The notes under the pieces: model-generated
Told to the model about the DNA's origin: nothing
What the model saw: the letters and a program-made list of their open reading frames with translations, nothing else
The model's database searches: none
Part shown: piece after piece, positions 62,050 through 64,000 of the stretch
How the letters are laid out: the number at the start of each line of letters is the position of its first letter
Numbering within the stretch: position 1 is the stretch's first letter
Assembly (NCBI RefSeq): GCF_029953635.1
Contig: NZ_CP124543.1
Coordinates: 847,455-911,454 of the forward strand
DNA length: 64,000 nucleotides
From: Halotia branconii CENA392
Lineage (GTDB): Bacteria; Cyanobacteriota; Cyanobacteriia; Cyanobacteriales; Nostocaceae
Direction of reading: 5' to 3'
Program-made: the position numbers and the translations under genes

Positions 62050-63468
62050 ATGCATAATCAGGGTCAAGACAAATATCAACAAGCTTTTGCAGACTTAGAG
62101 CTAGTTTCATCTACCGATGGCAGTTTTATCGGCTCAAGTCTGCAAGCACAGCAGCAAAGAGAACACATGAGAACAAAAGTACTACAAGAACTAGAAAAAG
62201 TTAATCTGCGTTTGAAGTCTGCAAAGACAAAAGTGACAATTAGAGAATCAAATGGAAGTCTGCAATTACGAGCGACGTTACCAATTAAACCAACAGACAA
62301 AGATACTAATGGTACAGGGAGAAAGCAATACAATCTCAGTTTGAACATTCCCGCTAATTTAGATGGACTCAAAACAGCTGAAGAAGAAGCTTATGAATTA
62401 GGAAAGTTAATTGCTCGTAAAACCTTTGAATGGAATGATAAATATTTAGGTAATGAGGCAATTAAAAAAGAGTTTAAAACAATAGGAGAATTACTCGAAC
62501 AATTTGAAAACGAGTATTTTAAAACTCATAAACGCACAACCAAAAGCGAACATACTTTCTTTTATTACTTTTCTCGCACCAAACGATTCACTAACTCCCA
62601 AGATTTAGCCACTCCTGAAAATCTAATTAGTTCAATTGAAAAAATTGATAAAGAGTGGGCTAAATATAATGCAGCCAGAGCCATATCTGCATTTTGCATG
62701 ACTTTCAAAATTGCCATTGATTTGTCTAAATATTCCCAAATACCTGAAAACAATTCCCGAAATATACCAACAGATGCGGAAATAGCCGCAGGAATTATTA
62801 AATTTAAAGATTATCTCAATAGTAGAGGTAATCAAGTTAATCAAAAGGTTCAAAATAGCTGGCAACTTTGGCGATGGACTTATGGAATGTTAGCAGTGTT
62901 TGGTTTAAGACCACGGGAGCTTTTTATTAATCCTGATATTAATTGGTGGTTGAGTCAAGAAAATGTAGATTTGACATGGAAAGTTCATAAGGATTGTAAA
63001 ACTGGGGAAAGGCAAGCATTACCATTACATCAGCAATGGATTGAGGAATTTGATTTGAGAAATCCTCAATATTTAGAGATGTTGGCAACTGCGATCGCTA
63101 AAAAAGATAACACTAATTATGCTGAAATAACAGCATTAACACAACGAGTTAGTTGGTGGTTTCGTAAAATTGGTTTAGATTTTAAACCTTATGATTTACG
63201 CCATGCTTGGGCAATTCGGGCGCATATTTTAGGAATACCAATTAAAGCGGCGGCGGATAATTTAGGGCATAGTATACAAGTCCACACCCAAACTTATCAG
63301 CGTTGGTTTTCGCTAGATATGCGGAAGTTGGCTATGAATCAGGCTGTGAATAAGAGGAATGAGGTTGAGGTTATGAAGGAGGAAAATCAGAGGTTGAAAA
63401 TGGAGAATGAAAGACTAAAAATGGAGATTGAGAAGTTGAAAATGGAGATTGCTTATAAGCGTAGTTGA
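62050..63468 (+). CDS. xisA: XisA, nifD-element site-specific recombinase
   Basis: A tyrosine recombinase that excises the nifD element in differentiating heterocysts. The 472-residue length equals my recollection of Anabaena XisA. The catalytic domain (about 250-440) shows Arg in FGLRPRELF, the box KPYDLRHAWAIRAHILGIPI, NLGHSIQVHTQTYQRW with the nucleophile Tyr. The usual H-x-x-R is Y-D-L-R here. The C-terminus is a Met/Glu/Lys coiled coil with short repeats (ENERLKMEIEKLKMEI). It is transcribed away from nifD, towards the inside of the element. Confidence 0.95.
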   Translation: MHNQGQDKYQQAFADLELVSSTDGSFIGSSLQAQQQREHMRTKVLQELEKVNLRLKSAKTKVTIRESNGSLQLRATLPIKPTDKDTNGTGRKQYNLSLNIPANLDGLKTAEEEAYELGKLIARKTFEWNDKYLGNEAIKKEFKTIGELLEQFENEYFKTHKRTTKSEHTFFYYFSRTKRFTNSQDLATPENLISSIEKIDKEWAKYNAARAISAFCMTFKIAIDLSKYSQIPENNSRNIPTDAEIAAGIIKFKDYLNSRGNQVNQKVQNSWQLWRWTYGMLAVFGLRPRELFINPDINWWLSQENVDLTWKVHKDCKTGERQALPLHQQWIEEFDLRNPQYLEMLATAIAKKDNTNYAEITALTQRVSWWFRKIGLDFKPYDLRHAWAIRAHILGIPIKAAADNLGHSIQVHTQTYQRWFSLDMRKLAMNQAVNKRNEVEVMKEENQRLKMENERLKMEIEKLKMEIAYKRS

Positions 63469-63545
63469 ATCTGCTTATAAATCAATTATAATATGATATT
63501 GGGTTAAGAATAAATTTCGTTAATTACCTATTAATAATTAACAAT

Positions 63546-63806
63546 ATGCTTTTAAATGATTTGCTAAAAACTGTTAGTAAACTATCGCATCAAGACAAAT
63601 TGCGCCTTATTCATTTTCTCTTGCTGGAAGTAGCAAGGGAAGAAGGATGCAATTTAGAATCAACTGATAATCAAGAACAGGAAAATGCACTCCTGAAGCA
63701 ACTGGAATCTACTGAAGCAGTTATATGGTCTCCTTATGAAGCGTATGAAGCAGCTCAAACATTATCTGAGCTTCTGACAGCAGCAAAACAGGAAGGTCAT
63801 GCTTGA
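63546..63806 (+). CDS. Small helical protein paired with retropepsin-like gene
   Basis: An 86-residue acidic helical protein: LLNDLLKTVSKLSHQDKLRL, IHFLLLEVAREEG, then SPYEAYEAAQTLSELLTAAK. It overlaps the following gene by 8 bases (ATGCTTGA), which implies coupled translation. Similar short genes precede retropepsin-like genes in other cyanobacteria as far as I recall. The layout is like a toxin-antitoxin pair, but no such function is known to me. Confidence 0.65.
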   Translation: MLLNDLLKTVSKLSHQDKLRLIHFLLLEVAREEGCNLESTDNQEQENALLKQLESTEAVIWSPYEAYEAAQTLSELLTAAKQEGHA

Positions 63807-64000
63807 AGGTAAAAGATTTCCTTTTATTGAGCGCAGCAACGCTCTCGGTGTTTCCAGCGCAATGCCTTATCTACCATTGACTTTGACTTATAAAAACCAG
63901 TCTATCGAAGTTATGGGTTTGCTGGATACAGGTGCAAGTATTAATGTATTACCTTACGAAATTGGTATACAACTAGGAGCAGTTTGGGAAGAACAAAAAG
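63799..64000 (+). CDS. Retropepsin-like aspartic protease, partial
   Basis: The first 67 codons are in the window: MLEGKRFPFIERSNALGVSS, then PYLPLTLTYKNQSIEVMGLL and DTGASINVLPYEIGIQLG. L-L-D-T-G-A-S is the active-site motif of retropepsin-type aspartic proteases, which act as dimers. The gene continues past the right edge. It overlaps the upstream 86-residue gene by 8 bases. Confidence 0.85.
   Translation, partial: MLEGKRFPFIERSNALGVSSAMPYLPLTLTYKNQSIEVMGLLDTGASINVLPYEIGIQLGAVWEEQK

Larger units (their letters stand above)
61922..64000. mobile_element. nifD excision element, left part
   Basis: Begins at the 11-bp site within nifD and runs off the window. It carries xisA in the first 1.5 kb, reading inward as in other nifD elements, then an 86-residue gene and a retropepsin-like gene. 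Known nifD elements range from a few kb to tens of kb and excise during heterocyst differentiation. The AT content is higher than that of the neighbouring nif genes. Confidence 0.95.

Overview
The window comes from the chromosome of a filamentous, heterocyst-forming cyanobacterium of the Nostocales (Nostoc/Anabaena type). Four things show this: a nif cluster in the Anabaena order (nifK, nifE, nifN, nifX, nifW, hesA, hesB, fdxH), a nifD gene cut by an xisA-bearing excision element, phycobilin synthesis (pcyA) with ferredoxin-thioredoxin reductase (ftrC), and many GCGATCGC (HIP1) octamers. The species cannot be fixed from the sequence alone.

Layout. 0-5.5 kb: tRNA-Gly, three toxin-antitoxin modules whose toxins are all broken, and uvrA. 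5.5-12.5 kb: a BMP-type lipoprotein, a DoxX-like protein, an AllA-like protein, a coiled-coil/TPR protein, a DUF58 protein, ftrC and a DUF309 gene. 12.5-13.7 kb: a complete IS630-family element with a -1 slippery site. 13.9-16.7 kb: the lipopolysaccharide export genes lptA, lptB and lptF/G. 16.8-21.6 kb: a CBS-domain protein, pcyA, a Mo-dependent-nitrogenase-domain protein and an anion permease. 21.9-26 kb: asd, dapA and RNase J on the minus strand, divergent from tig, clpP and clpX (26.9-30.6 kb). 30.7-36 kb: an alpha/beta hydrolase, a glycosyltransferase, a GntR regulator, a dienelactone hydrolase and an S1-domain protein. 36-49 kb: an accessory stretch of small DNA-binding proteins, a TPR protein, tRNA-Ser, two metallophosphoesterases, nadA, a standalone xisH-xisI pair, another dead toxin, a Ser/Thr kinase and many repeats.

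49.6-61.9 kb is the diazotrophy region: hupW (uptake-hydrogenase protease), a SagB-type oxidoreductase next to an ankyrin gene, a Mop molybdate-binding protein, feoA, then (minus strand, read right to left) nifK, a His-rich nitrogenase-domain protein, nifE, nifN, nifX, two small nif-associated genes, nifW, hesA, hesB and fdxH. Together they supply the MoFe protein beta subunit, the FeMo-cofactor scaffold, Fe-S assembly and the heterocyst ferredoxin. At 61922-61932 the 3' end of nifD stops at the 11-bp recombination site and the nifD element begins. It carries xisA and a retropepsin-like gene pair and runs off the right edge. The 5' part of nifD is not in this window, so this is the unexcised (vegetative or germline) arrangement.

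The strongest unexpected signals are: (1) every recognisable type II toxin in the window is inactivated while most antitoxins stay open; (2) two families of intergenic repeat have been absorbed in frame into uvrA; (3) two short MITEs carry the terminal repeats of the resident IS630 element, and one sits inside another palindromic repeat whose empty site can be read; (4) a perfect 27-bp inverted repeat stands directly upstream of xisHI; (5) two nitrogenase-C-terminal-domain paralogues, one inside and one 40 kb outside the nif cluster.
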